DNA of 5,856 bases, taken from Holdemanella sp. (GTDB lineage: Bacteria; Bacillota_I; Bacilli_A; Erysipelotrichales; Erysipelotrichaceae). Positions 1 to 5,671 of this stretch are shown here, piece by piece. Both the position numbers and the translations under genes were made by a program. The notes below the pieces were generated by a model. It ran no database searches. It worked only from the letters and a program-made list of their open reading frames with translations, and was not told the DNA's origin. Position 1 is the first letter of the stretch, and each line of letters starts with the position of its first letter. The stretch spans positions 1 to 5,856 of the forward strand of contig JABUSD010000240.1 of assembly GCA_021442845.1 (NCBI GenBank), written 5' to 3'.

Positions 1-303
1 AATTTATGTAAGGAAAATAATATCAAATGGAATTTTGAGAAATCGGCCTTTGGATTCACTTTTGAGTTTATAAGAAAAAATAATTCGGTATCGACAGTCT
101 ATATAGAAGATGAACTGACAACGACAGAACAGGCTGTATTGGATCAGATACGCAATAAAGAGCGGATCTCAAAGGCGGATATTGCCAGAAATATTGATAA
201 AGGAGAAAAAACTGTACAAAGAGCTATCTCGAAACTTATCAAATTAGGGTATATAATTAGAGTTGGGTCGAATAAGACAGGCTATTGGAGAATAAGGAGT
301 TAA
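1..303 (+). CDS. C-terminal part of a probable ATP-binding, winged-helix transcriptional regulator (COG2865/AlbA_2-like), cut by the left edge
   Basis: Frame 1 is open from the first base to a TAA at 301-303, giving 100 residues without a start, so only the C-terminus is here. Residues about 12-25 (FGFTFEFIR core) resemble the last beta strand of the GHKL-like ATPase domain found at the end of AlbA_2/Schlafen-like regulators. Residues about 39-98 look like a winged helix: a helix after LTTTEQAVLDQI, then ISKADIARNI, a recognition helix around KTVQRAISKLIKLGYI, and a wing ending in GYWRI. By family analogy the whole protein would be a DNA-binding regulator with an N-terminal AlbA_2 domain, but that part is not visible. 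Its last codons contain the SD and perhaps the promoter of the next gene, so it may share a transcript with the peptidase. The winged helix is fairly secure; the family name is inference from two short stretches. Confidence 0.6.
   Translation, partial: NLCKENNIKWNFEKSAFGFTFEFIRKNNSVSTVYIEDELTTTEQAVLDQIRNKERISKADIARNIDKGEKTVQRAISKLIKLGYIIRVGSNKTGYWRIRS
229..257 (+). promoter_or_regulatory. Possible internal promoter for the S10 peptidase gene
   Basis: A perfect -10 box TATAAT at 252-257 lies 17 bases after TCGAAA (229-234), which matches the sigma-70 -35 consensus at 4 of 6 positions. Transcription would begin near 264 and give a leader of about 40 bases that includes the SD at 293-299. The boxes lie inside codons of the upstream gene (the -10 box within GYII), so a chance match in AT-rich coding DNA is quite possible. 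Confidence 0.35.
293..299 (+). promoter_or_regulatory. Ribosome binding site of the S10 peptidase gene
   Basis: TAAGGAG is a seven-base match to the anti-SD, with six bases before the ATG at 306. It overlaps the last two sense codons of the upstream gene. It decides the start: the in-frame TTG at 285 lies upstream of this SD and has no SD of its own. Confidence 0.8.
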
Positions 304-305
304 AT

Positions 306-1736
306 ATGTATACAACAGAAAGATATAACGATGAATGGAAACCAGCCCATTTTGAATCCAATGGGATGATTCAATTAAATGGGGAAGAAGTAAAGTATCA
401 TACGGTATGTGAGGATACGGTATTGTATGACAAGGAAGGAAAGAAAGTCGCATCGATGTTCAGCTTCGCTTATTTCAGGGATGGTGTTGAAACAAAGGAT
501 AGACCTATCCTATTCTGTTTTAATGGAGGACCAGGCTCTTCCAGCATGTATGTACATGCCGGTTTCTTTTCCACAAAGCGATTGAAATATGAGGAAGTGG
601 ACCGAAGCACATCTCTTCCACCTTATGAAGTAATTGATAATCCGGATTGTTTATTGGATGTGGCGGATATTGTCTGCATCGATCCAGTGGGAACGGGATA
701 TGGTATTCTTTTTGATGAATCCAAACGCAAGGATTTCTTTGGGATTGAAGAAGATGCTGAAGCTTTATTGATGTTTGTGGAAAGATGGCTACACAAATAC
801 AATCGCTGGACATCGCCAAAATATCTGATTGGGGAAAGCTATGGATGTACAAGAGCAGCCGTTGCGGCTGGTTTAAGTGTCAATGGATGCAAGGAAAGAG
901 AATATGGCATGCGTTTTGATGGAATTGTCATGATTGGAAATACAGTTACAGTGGGTAAATACTTTGGCAAAGGTGTCCCTGCTGAACCATCTGTGCTTAA
1001 CTTTCCAACTTTTGCCGCGATCAACCATTACCACAATAAAGTAAGTGATCAGTCTGTTGAAGAATTTGCCATGGAAGCGAAAGCTTTTGCGGATAGTGAA
1101 TATCTACTGGCCTTGTATAAAGGGGAAGCGTTAGAAGAAGCAAAAAAAGAAGAAATCATTAAAAAGATTACATACTATACCAATATGGACCGGGAGTATC
1201 TAATTAGAAATGCTTTGAAGATTGAAGAAGATACATTCCGACAGGAAGTCATCAAAGATCAGAATATGGCAGTATCCCGCTATGATGGAAGAGTAAAACG
1301 ACCATTCTATTCACCAATGGTAGAAGAAGTAAAGGATGGAATTGAAGTGGATGCTACGGCTAACCGTTATGATGGTTTTTACTATGGTGCCTTAACTGGA
1401 CATATCTTTCCTATGTTGAATATAAAGCTGGATAGACCCTATGTTCCTTGCTGTCCATTATGGAAAGACTGGAATCGGGAATCGGAGACAATCACAACAG
1501 CAAAACGCTTACGCAATGCGATGAAGGATACAATGGGTATGCGCATCTTCTTTGCCAATGGATGGTATGATGACTGTACCGAAATTGGACATGTCTTCTA
1601 CACAATCGATCATGCTGGCCTTCCTAAAGACAGAGTCTTTGTCAAAGGCTATGCATCGGGTCATATGATCTATCTTGGTGAAGAAAACAGCAAGGAATTA
1701 TCCAAGGATATTCGAAACTTTATCAAGTGTATATAA
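306..1736 (+). CDS. Serine carboxypeptidase-like protein, peptidase family S10 (COG2939 type), predicted cytoplasmic
   Basis: The protein is 476 residues counted from the ATG at 306. Alpha/beta-hydrolase serine carboxypeptidase landmarks appear in order: the oxyanion-hole motif NGGPGSSS at residues 73-80, the DPVGTGY block at 126-132, the nucleophile elbow GESYG at 176-180 with Ser178 as nucleophile, a probable catalytic Asp422 in NGWYDD, and His453 in ASGHMIYL. The blocks PPYEVIDNPDCLLDVADIV and SPKYLIGESYGCTRAA are typical of bacterial COG2939 proteins rather than yeast carboxypeptidase Y. Such enzymes remove C-terminal residues from peptides; the substrate cannot be read from the sequence. 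The N-terminus is hydrophilic, with no signal peptide or membrane segment, so an intracellular role such as peptide turnover is inferred. The gene starts two bases after the regulator fragment and ends just before a terminator. Family and triad are confident; the physiological role is unknown. Confidence 0.9.
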   Translation: MYTTERYNDEWKPAHFESNGMIQLNGEEVKYHTVCEDTVLYDKEGKKVASMFSFAYFRDGVETKDRPILFCFNGGPGSSSMYVHAGFFSTKRLKYEEVDRSTSLPPYEVIDNPDCLLDVADIVCIDPVGTGYGILFDESKRKDFFGIEEDAEALLMFVERWLHKYNRWTSPKYLIGESYGCTRAAVAAGLSVNGCKEREYGMRFDGIVMIGNTVTVGKYFGKGVPAEPSVLNFPTFAAINHYHNKVSDQSVEEFAMEAKAFADSEYLLALYKGEALEEAKKEEIIKKITYYTNMDREYLIRNALKIEEDTFRQEVIKDQNMAVSRYDGRVKRPFYSPMVEEVKDGIEVDATANRYDGFYYGALTGHIFPMLNIKLDRPYVPCCPLWKDWNRESETITTAKRLRNAMKDTMGMRIFFANGWYDDCTEIGHVFYTIDHAGLPKDRVFVKGYASGHMIYLGEENSKELSKDIRNFIKCI

Positions 1737-1737
1737 T

Positions 1738-1767
1738 AGAGTTCTTTTTAGAGCTCTTTATTTTTTT
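1738..1767 (+). terminator. Intrinsic terminator after the S10 peptidase gene
   Basis: AGAGTTC (1738-1744) pairs with GAGCTCT (1751-1757) to form seven base pairs including one G-U, around a six-base loop. The 3' arm runs into a T-rich tract, with seven consecutive T at 1761-1767. The stem begins two bases after the peptidase stop codon. It is short and only moderately GC-rich, so termination may be partial. Confidence 0.7.
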
Positions 1768-1779
1768 AGGGTATTCACA

Positions 1780-1785
1780 TATAAT
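1780..1785 (+). promoter_or_regulatory. Candidate -10 box for ybeY (leaderless arrangement)
   Basis: A perfect TATAAT ends six bases before the ybeY ATG at 1792. A start point about seven bases downstream of the box would fall on or next to the A of the start codon, so the mRNA would have essentially no leader. The hexamer 17 bases upstream (TTTATT, 1757-1762) matches only 3 of 6 -35 positions and overlaps the terminator T-tract, and there is no TG extension. Promoter activity is therefore inferred mainly from the -10 box and from the need for a promoter after the terminator. Confidence 0.5.
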
Positions 1786-1791
1786 TGAAAC

Positions 1792-2247
1792 ATGGAAATT
1801 GTAATTGTAAATGAAGCAAAAGATAAGAGCATCTATCGATTTAAAAAAGATTATGAAGTGATTATGGAAAAGACTTTAAAGCTATTAAATCGCAATATGA
1901 ATTCATCCATGTCAGTGATTTTTGTAAGTCCAGAAGCGATTCATGAAATCAATAGAGAGTATCGTGGTATTGATCGACCAACCGATGTCATCAGCTTTGC
2001 CTTGCAGGATGACATGTCCAATGTTTTCCTGGAAGAAGAACAGGAAGAATTAGGGGATATCTTTATTAATGTACAGGCAATCCGTGATCAGGCAAAGGAA
2101 TATGGTCATTCCATTCGAAGAGAAGCCTGTTTCCTATATTGCCATGGCTTGCTGCACCTTCTTGGTTATGATCACATGAATGAAGAAGATGAAAAAGAAA
2201 TGTTTGGCTTACAGGATGTGATTTTAGATGAAATGGTTAAAAGATAG
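1792..2247 (+). CDS. ybeY: Endoribonuclease YbeY, 16S rRNA maturation and ribosome quality-control factor
   Basis: The product has 151 residues, normal for the family. The signature metal-binding motif H-x3-H-x5-H is complete at His118, His122 and His128 (HGLLHLLGYDH). The conserved block YRGIDRPTDVISFA at 57-70 includes the invariant Arg58, and LGDIFI (87-92) is the usual central strand. YbeY is a zinc-dependent UPF0054 endoribonuclease that acts with the ribosome in 3'-end maturation of 16S rRNA and in late-stage 70S quality control. The ATG at 1792 is the only plausible start: an in-frame TGA lies at 1786-1788, and the family needs the N-terminal strand MEIVIVN. No SD precedes it, and the nearest purine run (AGGG, 1768-1771) is 20 bases away. 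The last 20 bases overlap dgkA, so the two should be coupled. phoH, often just upstream in Firmicutes, is absent here. Confidence 0.96.
   Translation: MEIVIVNEAKDKSIYRFKKDYEVIMEKTLKLLNRNMNSSMSVIFVSPEAIHEINREYRGIDRPTDVISFALQDDMSNVFLEEEQEELGDIFINVQAIRDQAKEYGHSIRREACFLYCHGLLHLLGYDHMNEEDEKEMFGLQDVILDEMVKR
2213..2222 (+). promoter_or_regulatory. Ribosome binding site of dgkA inside ybeY
   Basis: AGGATGTGAT matches the extended anti-SD complement AGGAGGTGAT at nine of ten positions. Nine bases separate the G at 2218 (the last G of the GGAGG-equivalent) from the ATG at 2228. It supports that start, which overlaps the ybeY end by 20 bases. Confidence 0.55.
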
Positions 2248-2593
2248 GTTTTATTATGCCTTTCAAGGGCTTTTTTATGCCTTTAAAAACGATAAGAGCA
2301 TTCGTTTTCAAGGTATATTAGGACTTATGGCAATCCTGGCTGGCTGTCTTTTTCATATATCCAAAGTTGAATGGATGTGGGTAGGCTTATGCATTGTGCT
2401 TGTCCTTTTTGCGGAATTTATGAATTCCATTATAGAAAGAATAGTTGATTATATATCGCTTGAAAGAAATGAAAAGGCAAAACATATTAAGGATATGGCA
2501 GCGGCTGCTACCTTAATCATCTGTCTGTTTGCCTTATTTATAGCTTTGATTATATTTATACCGAAATTAAAGGAGGTATTCTATGTCTTATAG
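2228..2593 (+). CDS. dgkA: DgkA-family integral membrane lipid kinase (probable undecaprenol/diacylglycerol kinase)
   Basis: This 121-residue membrane protein has an N-terminal amphipathic segment (FYYAFQGLFYAFK) and three hydrophobic segments near residues 29-44, 49-67 and 95-112. The family active-site block is intact: AEFMNSIIERIVDYIS at 62-77 supplies Glu63, Asn66 and Glu70, equivalent to Glu69, Asn72 and Glu76 of E. coli DgkA. KDMAAAATLI at 88-97 supplies the conserved Asp89. The enzyme phosphorylates a lipid alcohol in the membrane using ATP. Gram-positive members characterised in Bacillus and Streptococcus prefer undecaprenol, feeding the lipid carrier of cell-wall synthesis, so that substrate is the better guess. 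The start overlaps ybeY by 20 bases and the end overlaps era by 11. Its final codons carry the era SD, so dgkA and era expression are physically tied. Confidence 0.93.
   Translation: MKWLKDRFYYAFQGLFYAFKNDKSIRFQGILGLMAILAGCLFHISKVEWMWVGLCIVLVLFAEFMNSIIERIVDYISLERNEKAKHIKDMAAAATLIICLFALFIALIIFIPKLKEVFYVL
2570..2577 (+). promoter_or_regulatory. Strong ribosome binding site of era within dgkA
   Basis: AAGGAGGT is an eight-base perfect match to the 16S rRNA 3' end, with five bases between its final T and the ATG at 2583. It lies within the dgkA codons for Lys115-Glu116-Val117 and is the best SD in the window. It fixes the era start and should allow translation beyond simple coupling. Confidence 0.9.
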
Positions 2594-3485
2594 ATCTGGA
2601 TTTATTGCGATTGTGGGAAGGCCTAATGCAGGAAAGAGTACATTGCTGAACGCATTGCTGCAGGAAAAGATTGCGATTATGTCCGATAAGCCAAATACAA
2701 CACGAAATAACATTTCTGGCATCCTTACAAAAGAAGATGCCCAATATATCTTTGTGGATACACCAGGAATCCATAAACCGCAGCAGCAGTTAGGAAGAGT
2801 CTTGAATAAGAATGCCTATACCGCAATGGAAGATTGTGATGTGATTGGATGGATTATTGATGGAACAGAACCATTTGGTAGAGGGGATGAATTCATTTTA
2901 AGCCGCATTGAAGCTTTGCATAAACCGGTTATTCTTATTGTGAACAAAGTCGATCGCATCAAAAGGGAAAAGCTGATGAAGAAATTAATCGCATGGCAGA
3001 ATCGCTATGCCTTTGATGAAATTGTTCCTATTTCCGCATTGGCAAAGAACAATATTGATGAACTATTAAAAGTATTTTATCAGTATATTCCTCAAGGGGA
3101 TAGGATGTATCCAAGTGAAATGACAAGCGATCATGATATCAACTTCCAGATCTGTGAACTGATTCGTGAAAAGATTTTGTTCAAGACCCATGATGAAGTC
3201 CCTCACAGCATTGCCGTCATTCTTGAAAAGAAGGAAGAGGATGCCGAAAAGGTCTATTTAAATGCGATGATTGTTGTCGATCGCGATAGCCAGAAGGGAA
3301 TCATCATTGGCAAACAGGGAAGCATGATTCGTTCTATCCGTGTGGAAGCACAGAATGAAATCCAGAAGAAATTTGATAAGAAAGTGGATCTGGAACTGTA
3401 TGTCCGTGTGGAAAAGAACTGGCGTAATCATGAACAGAAGATAAAAGAATTTGGATTGGATGAATTGAATGACGAAATCGATTGA
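2583..3485 (+). CDS. era: GTPase Era, 30S ribosomal subunit assembly factor
   Basis: The 300-residue length is typical of Era. The G domain has G1 GRPNAGKS at 12-19, the switch segment KPNTTRNNI at 36-44, G3 DTPG at 59-62, G4 NKVD at 121-124 and G5 SAL at 151-153. The C-terminal KH domain carries GIIIGKQGSMI at 239-249, whose GKQG is the GxxG RNA-gripping loop. Era binds GTP and the 3' end of 16S rRNA, including the anti-SD and the sequence just before it, as a checkpoint in 30S maturation. That pairs it functionally with YbeY two genes upstream. In Bacillus cdd commonly sits between dgkA and era; here dgkA overlaps era directly. The first 11 bases overlap dgkA and the last 17 overlap recO. 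All key motifs are intact. The family's usual KPQTTR appears as KPNTTR, a conservative change. Confidence 0.98.
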   Translation: MSYRSGFIAIVGRPNAGKSTLLNALLQEKIAIMSDKPNTTRNNISGILTKEDAQYIFVDTPGIHKPQQQLGRVLNKNAYTAMEDCDVIGWIIDGTEPFGRGDEFILSRIEALHKPVILIVNKVDRIKREKLMKKLIAWQNRYAFDEIVPISALAKNNIDELLKVFYQYIPQGDRMYPSEMTSDHDINFQICELIREKILFKTHDEVPHSIAVILEKKEEDAEKVYLNAMIVVDRDSQKGIIIGKQGSMIRSIRVEAQNEIQKKFDKKVDLELYVRVEKNWRNHEQKIKEFGLDELNDEID

Positions 3486-4200
3486 TGTGGAATGTCTGGT
3501 ACTGGAATGTGTTGAATATAAGGAAAACGATGCCCTAGTAACCGTGTGCAGTGAAGAATCCATTTTTACTGTCTATGCACGAGGCATTTTAAAACAGGCA
3601 TCGAAGAATAGAAAGATTACCCAGCCTTTTTCAAAGGTTAACATGACACTAAACTACGCAAGCGATAAGGCAATGCCCATGCTGATTCATGGAAATGTAA
3701 TCGATTACTATTATAAGATACAGCAGGATCTGGTATCACAGTCCATCTGTTTTGTCCTTATTGAAATGGTTCGAAAATCAAAGTGCAATGATAGAATTTA
3801 TCATTTTTTAGATGCTTGCTTCAAAGCTTTTCACAATAATACAAATCCACTTACCTATGCATGTCTATGCATAAAGGAAATCCTGATTTCAGAAGGAATT
3901 GGCATGTATGTGAGTGGTTGTGTTGAATGTGGAAGAAAAGATAAATTAGAAGCGATATCCATTCCAGAAGGTGGTTTTATCTGTCATTATTGTAATGGGC
4001 ATGTACATACTCCCCTATCAAAGGAAGAGCTGATTCAGTACTATTCTTTATTTGTACTTAAAGATAAGGACAACGAACGTTTTATAGAGACAATGGAATT
4101 TACCATTGATCAGTTTATTTTTCTATCAAGATGGTTTGAAGAGCATGGTCATACCCGACTAGTCAGTTTACAGTTTTTAAATTCAATTAAGGCACTATAA
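3469..4200 (+). CDS. recO: DNA repair and recombination mediator RecO
   Basis: The product is 243 residues, normal for RecO. The N-terminal ~80 residues match the OB-fold domain (ECLVLECVEYKENDALVTVCSEE, then YARGILKQASKN), which in the family binds DNA and SSB. A helical domain follows, containing a zinc-finger pair CVEC at 151-154 and CHYC at 172-175, as in many Gram-positive RecO proteins. RecO works with RecR, and RecF where present, to load RecA onto SSB-coated single strands in gap repair. The ATG at 3469 lies inside the end of era (17-base overlap). Only weak purines (GGAT, 3458-3461) precede it, so translation probably depends on ribosomes finishing era. The stop codon sits in the loop of a terminator hairpin. 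The identification rests on domain order, the zinc motif and the era-recO-glyS context. Confidence 0.93.
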   Translation: MTKSIDVECLVLECVEYKENDALVTVCSEESIFTVYARGILKQASKNRKITQPFSKVNMTLNYASDKAMPMLIHGNVIDYYYKIQQDLVSQSICFVLIEMVRKSKCNDRIYHFLDACFKAFHNNTNPLTYACLCIKEILISEGIGMYVSGCVECGRKDKLEAISIPEGGFICHYCNGHVHTPLSKEELIQYYSLFVLKDKDNERFIETMEFTIDQFIFLSRWFEEHGHTRLVSLQFLNSIKAL

Positions 4201-4213
4201 AGTGTCTTTTTTT
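4189..4213 (+). terminator. Intrinsic terminator wrapped around the recO stop codon
   Basis: AAGGCACT (4189-4196) pairs with AGTGTCTT (4201-4208) to form eight base pairs with one G-U, around the four-base loop ATAA. The T run continues to 4213. The recO stop TAA (4198-4200) occupies the loop, so a ribosome finishing recO would sit on the hairpin. Confidence 0.75.
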
Positions 4214-4222
4214 ATGGATTTG

Positions 4223-4231
4223 TGATATACT
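4223..4231 (+). promoter_or_regulatory. Extended -10 promoter for glyS (and probably dnaG)
   Basis: TGATATACT combines a TGn extension (4223-4225) with the -10 box TATACT (4226-4231, 5 of 6 consensus). No recognisable -35 box occurs 17 bases upstream, where TGTCTT overlaps the terminator, as is common for extended -10 promoters. Transcription would start near 4238 and leave a leader of about 42 bases. Confidence 0.6.
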
Positions 4232-4242
4232 ATTAAATGAGT

Positions 4243-4265
4243 TTTTATATTCAAAATTTATAAAA
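4243..4265 (+). repeat. AT-only inverted repeat abutting the glyS ribosome binding site
   Basis: TTTTATA (4243-4249) and TATAAAA (4259-4265) are exact inverted copies around a nine-base spacer. The repeat ends one base before the SD GGGAGG. As RNA this would be a weak seven-pair A-U hairpin. A regulatory role is speculative, since such repeats arise easily in AT-rich leaders. Confidence 0.35.
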
Positions 4266-4271
4266 GGGAGG
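4266..4271 (+). promoter_or_regulatory. Ribosome binding site of glyS
   Basis: GGGAGG, preceded by an A run, lies eight bases before the ATG at 4280. It is a strong SD and fixes the start that gives the expected N-terminus of single-chain glycyl-tRNA synthetase. Confidence 0.85.
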
Positions 4272-4279
4272 ATTTAAAC

Positions 4280-5659
4280 ATGGCAGAAAAGACATTTAAT
4301 GATGTTGTAAGTCATATGAAGAACACTGGATATGTATATCAGGGTTCAGAAATTTATGGAGGATTGGCTAATACATGGGACTTTGGTCCATTGGGTATTG
4401 AGCTAAAGATGAATATTAAGAATGCATGGTGGAAACGCTTCATTCAGGAAGATCCAAATAACACAGGATTGCAGAGTGCAATTCTGATGAATCCAAATGT
4501 TTGGGTTGCATCAGGACACGTTGGTGGATTTTCAGATCCATTGATGGACTGTAAAGATTGTAAATCACGTCATAGAGCTGACCAGCTGATTGAAGAAGCT
4601 ACAAATCACGAAGTGAGCTGTGGAGGATGGTCAAATGAGGAAATGGAAAACTATATTCGTGACCATGATATCTGCTGTCCAAAGTGCGGGGCTAAAAACT
4701 TTACCGAAATTCGTCAGTTCAATTTGATGTTCAAAACATTCCAGGGTGTATTGGAAGATGCAAAGAGCACAATCTATTTACGTCCTGAAACAGCACAGGG
4801 TATCTTTGTCAACTTTAAAAATGTGCAGCGAACAATGCGTAAGAAGCTTCCATTCGGTATTGGACAGATTGGAAAGTCATTCCGTAATGAAATCACGCCA
4901 GGTAACTTTATTTTCCGTACCCGTGAATTCGAACAGATGGAGCTTGAATTCTTCTGTAAGCCAGGTACTGAATTAGAATGGTTTGATTATTATCGTGCTT
5001 ACTGTAAGAAATTCTTAATGGATTTAGGATTAGCAGAAGAAAATATCCGCTTACGTGATCATGATCCAGAAGAATTAGCCCACTATTCCAATGCGACAAC
5101 GGATATTGAATTCAACTTCAGAGATCCAATCGAATGGGGTGAACTATGGGGAATCGCTTCTCGTACTGACTTTGACTTGAAGGCACACCAGACAACAAGC
5201 AAGCAGTCTATGGAATATTTTGATCCAACAACCAATGAAAAATACATACCATATGTCATTGAACCAAGCGTTGGTGTTGAACGTTTGATTCTAGCGGTTA
5301 TGTCAGAAGCTTATACAGTGGAACAATTAGAAAATGAAGAAAGAGTTGTATTAAAACTGCACCCATATCTAGCACCTTATAAAGTAGCGGTTCTTCCTTT
5401 AGCGAAGAAATTGAATGATCAAGGTATGGAAGTATTCGCAAAACTTTCAAAACATTTCTCTACAACATATGATGATGCCCAGAGCATCGGTAAACGCTAT
5501 CGTCGTCAGGATTCTATCGGTACACCATTCTGTGTAACCGTAGACTTTGAAACGGCAAATGATAATTGTGTTACCGTTCGTAATCGTGACACAATGGCAC
5601 AGGAAAGAGTTTCTTTAGACGAACTTGTTTCTTATATTGAATCACGCGTTCAGTTCTAA
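4280..5659 (+). CDS. glyS: Glycyl-tRNA synthetase, single-chain (homodimeric alpha2, eukaryote/archaea-like) type
   Basis: The 459-residue protein has the full architecture of the class II alpha2 enzyme. Motif 1 lies in the N-terminal region [17 protein letters not shown] (28-43). An insertion carries a likely zinc site, CKDC (91-94) with CPKC (133-136). RPETAQGIF (168-176) is followed by motif 2 around [19 protein letters not shown] (201-219), then motif 3 GVERLIL (332-338). The anticodon-binding domain starts near 365 ([13 protein letters not shown]) and includes the [24 protein letters not shown] region at 397-420. It charges tRNA-Gly with glycine using ATP in the cytoplasm. It differs from the glyQ/glyS alpha2-beta2 enzyme of many bacteria, so no second subunit gene is expected. 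The 79-base gap before it holds a terminator, a promoter and an SD but is too short for a T-box. dnaG follows after 12 bases with no terminator between, implying one transcript. Confidence 0.97.
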   Translation: MAEKTFNDVVSHMKNTGYVYQGSEIYGGLANTWDFGPLGIELKMNIKNAWWKRFIQEDPNNTGLQSAILMNPNVWVASGHVGGFSDPLMDCKDCKSRHRADQLIEEATNHEVSCGGWSNEEMENYIRDHDICCPKCGAKNFTEIRQFNLMFKTFQGVLEDAKSTIYLRPETAQGIFVNFKNVQRTMRKKLPFGIGQIGKSFRNEITPGNFIFRTREFEQMELEFFCKPGTELEWFDYYRAYCKKFLMDLGLAEENIRLRDHDPEELAHYSNATTDIEFNFRDPIEWGELWGIASRTDFDLKAHQTTSKQSMEYFDPTTNEKYIPYVIEPSVGVERLILAVMSEAYTVEQLENEERVVLKLHPYLAPYKVAVLPLAKKLNDQGMEVFAKLSKHFSTTYDDAQSIGKRYRRQDSIGTPFCVTVDFETANDNCVTVRNRDTMAQERVSLDELVSYIESRVQF

Positions 5660-5661
5660 TT

Positions 5662-5667
5662 GAGGTG
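5662..5667 (+). promoter_or_regulatory. Ribosome binding site of dnaG
   Basis: GAGGTG matches the anti-SD over six bases and lies four bases before the ATG at 5672 (six counted from the GAGG core). It supports this start over the in-frame ATG at 5696, although that ATG is also preceded by AGAGGAGG, with only two bases of spacing. Confidence 0.7.
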
Positions 5668-5671
5668 TTCT

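Noticed and set aside
285..305. Alternative TTG start adding seven residues to the S10 peptidase
   Set aside because: The TTG at 285 overlaps the upstream gene and has no SD, whereas the ATG at 306 has TAAGGAG at correct spacing.
244..1024. Minus-strand open frames opposite the peptidase gene (244-453, 520-852, 839-1024)
   Set aside because: They lie opposite a well-supported gene, their products show no recognisable motif, and no promoter or SD evidence favours them.
2254..2284. Direct repeat TTATGCCTTT (2254-2263 and 2275-2284) and a terminator-like hairpin with a T run (2258-2276) early in dgkA
   Set aside because: The repeat encodes the family's amphipathic YAFxGLxYAFK segment, so it is explained by the protein. 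The stem has only five pairs with a three-base loop and lies inside a coupled operon, so real termination is unlikely.
2556..3563. Minus-strand open frames opposite era and recO (2556-2774, 3258-3563)
   Set aside because: They are antisense shadows of conserved coding sequence with low-complexity, histidine/serine-rich products.
4746..5099. Overlapping frames inside glyS (4746-4976 + and 4908-5099 -)
   Set aside because: They overlap the motif 2 region of a complete synthetase and have no supporting signals.
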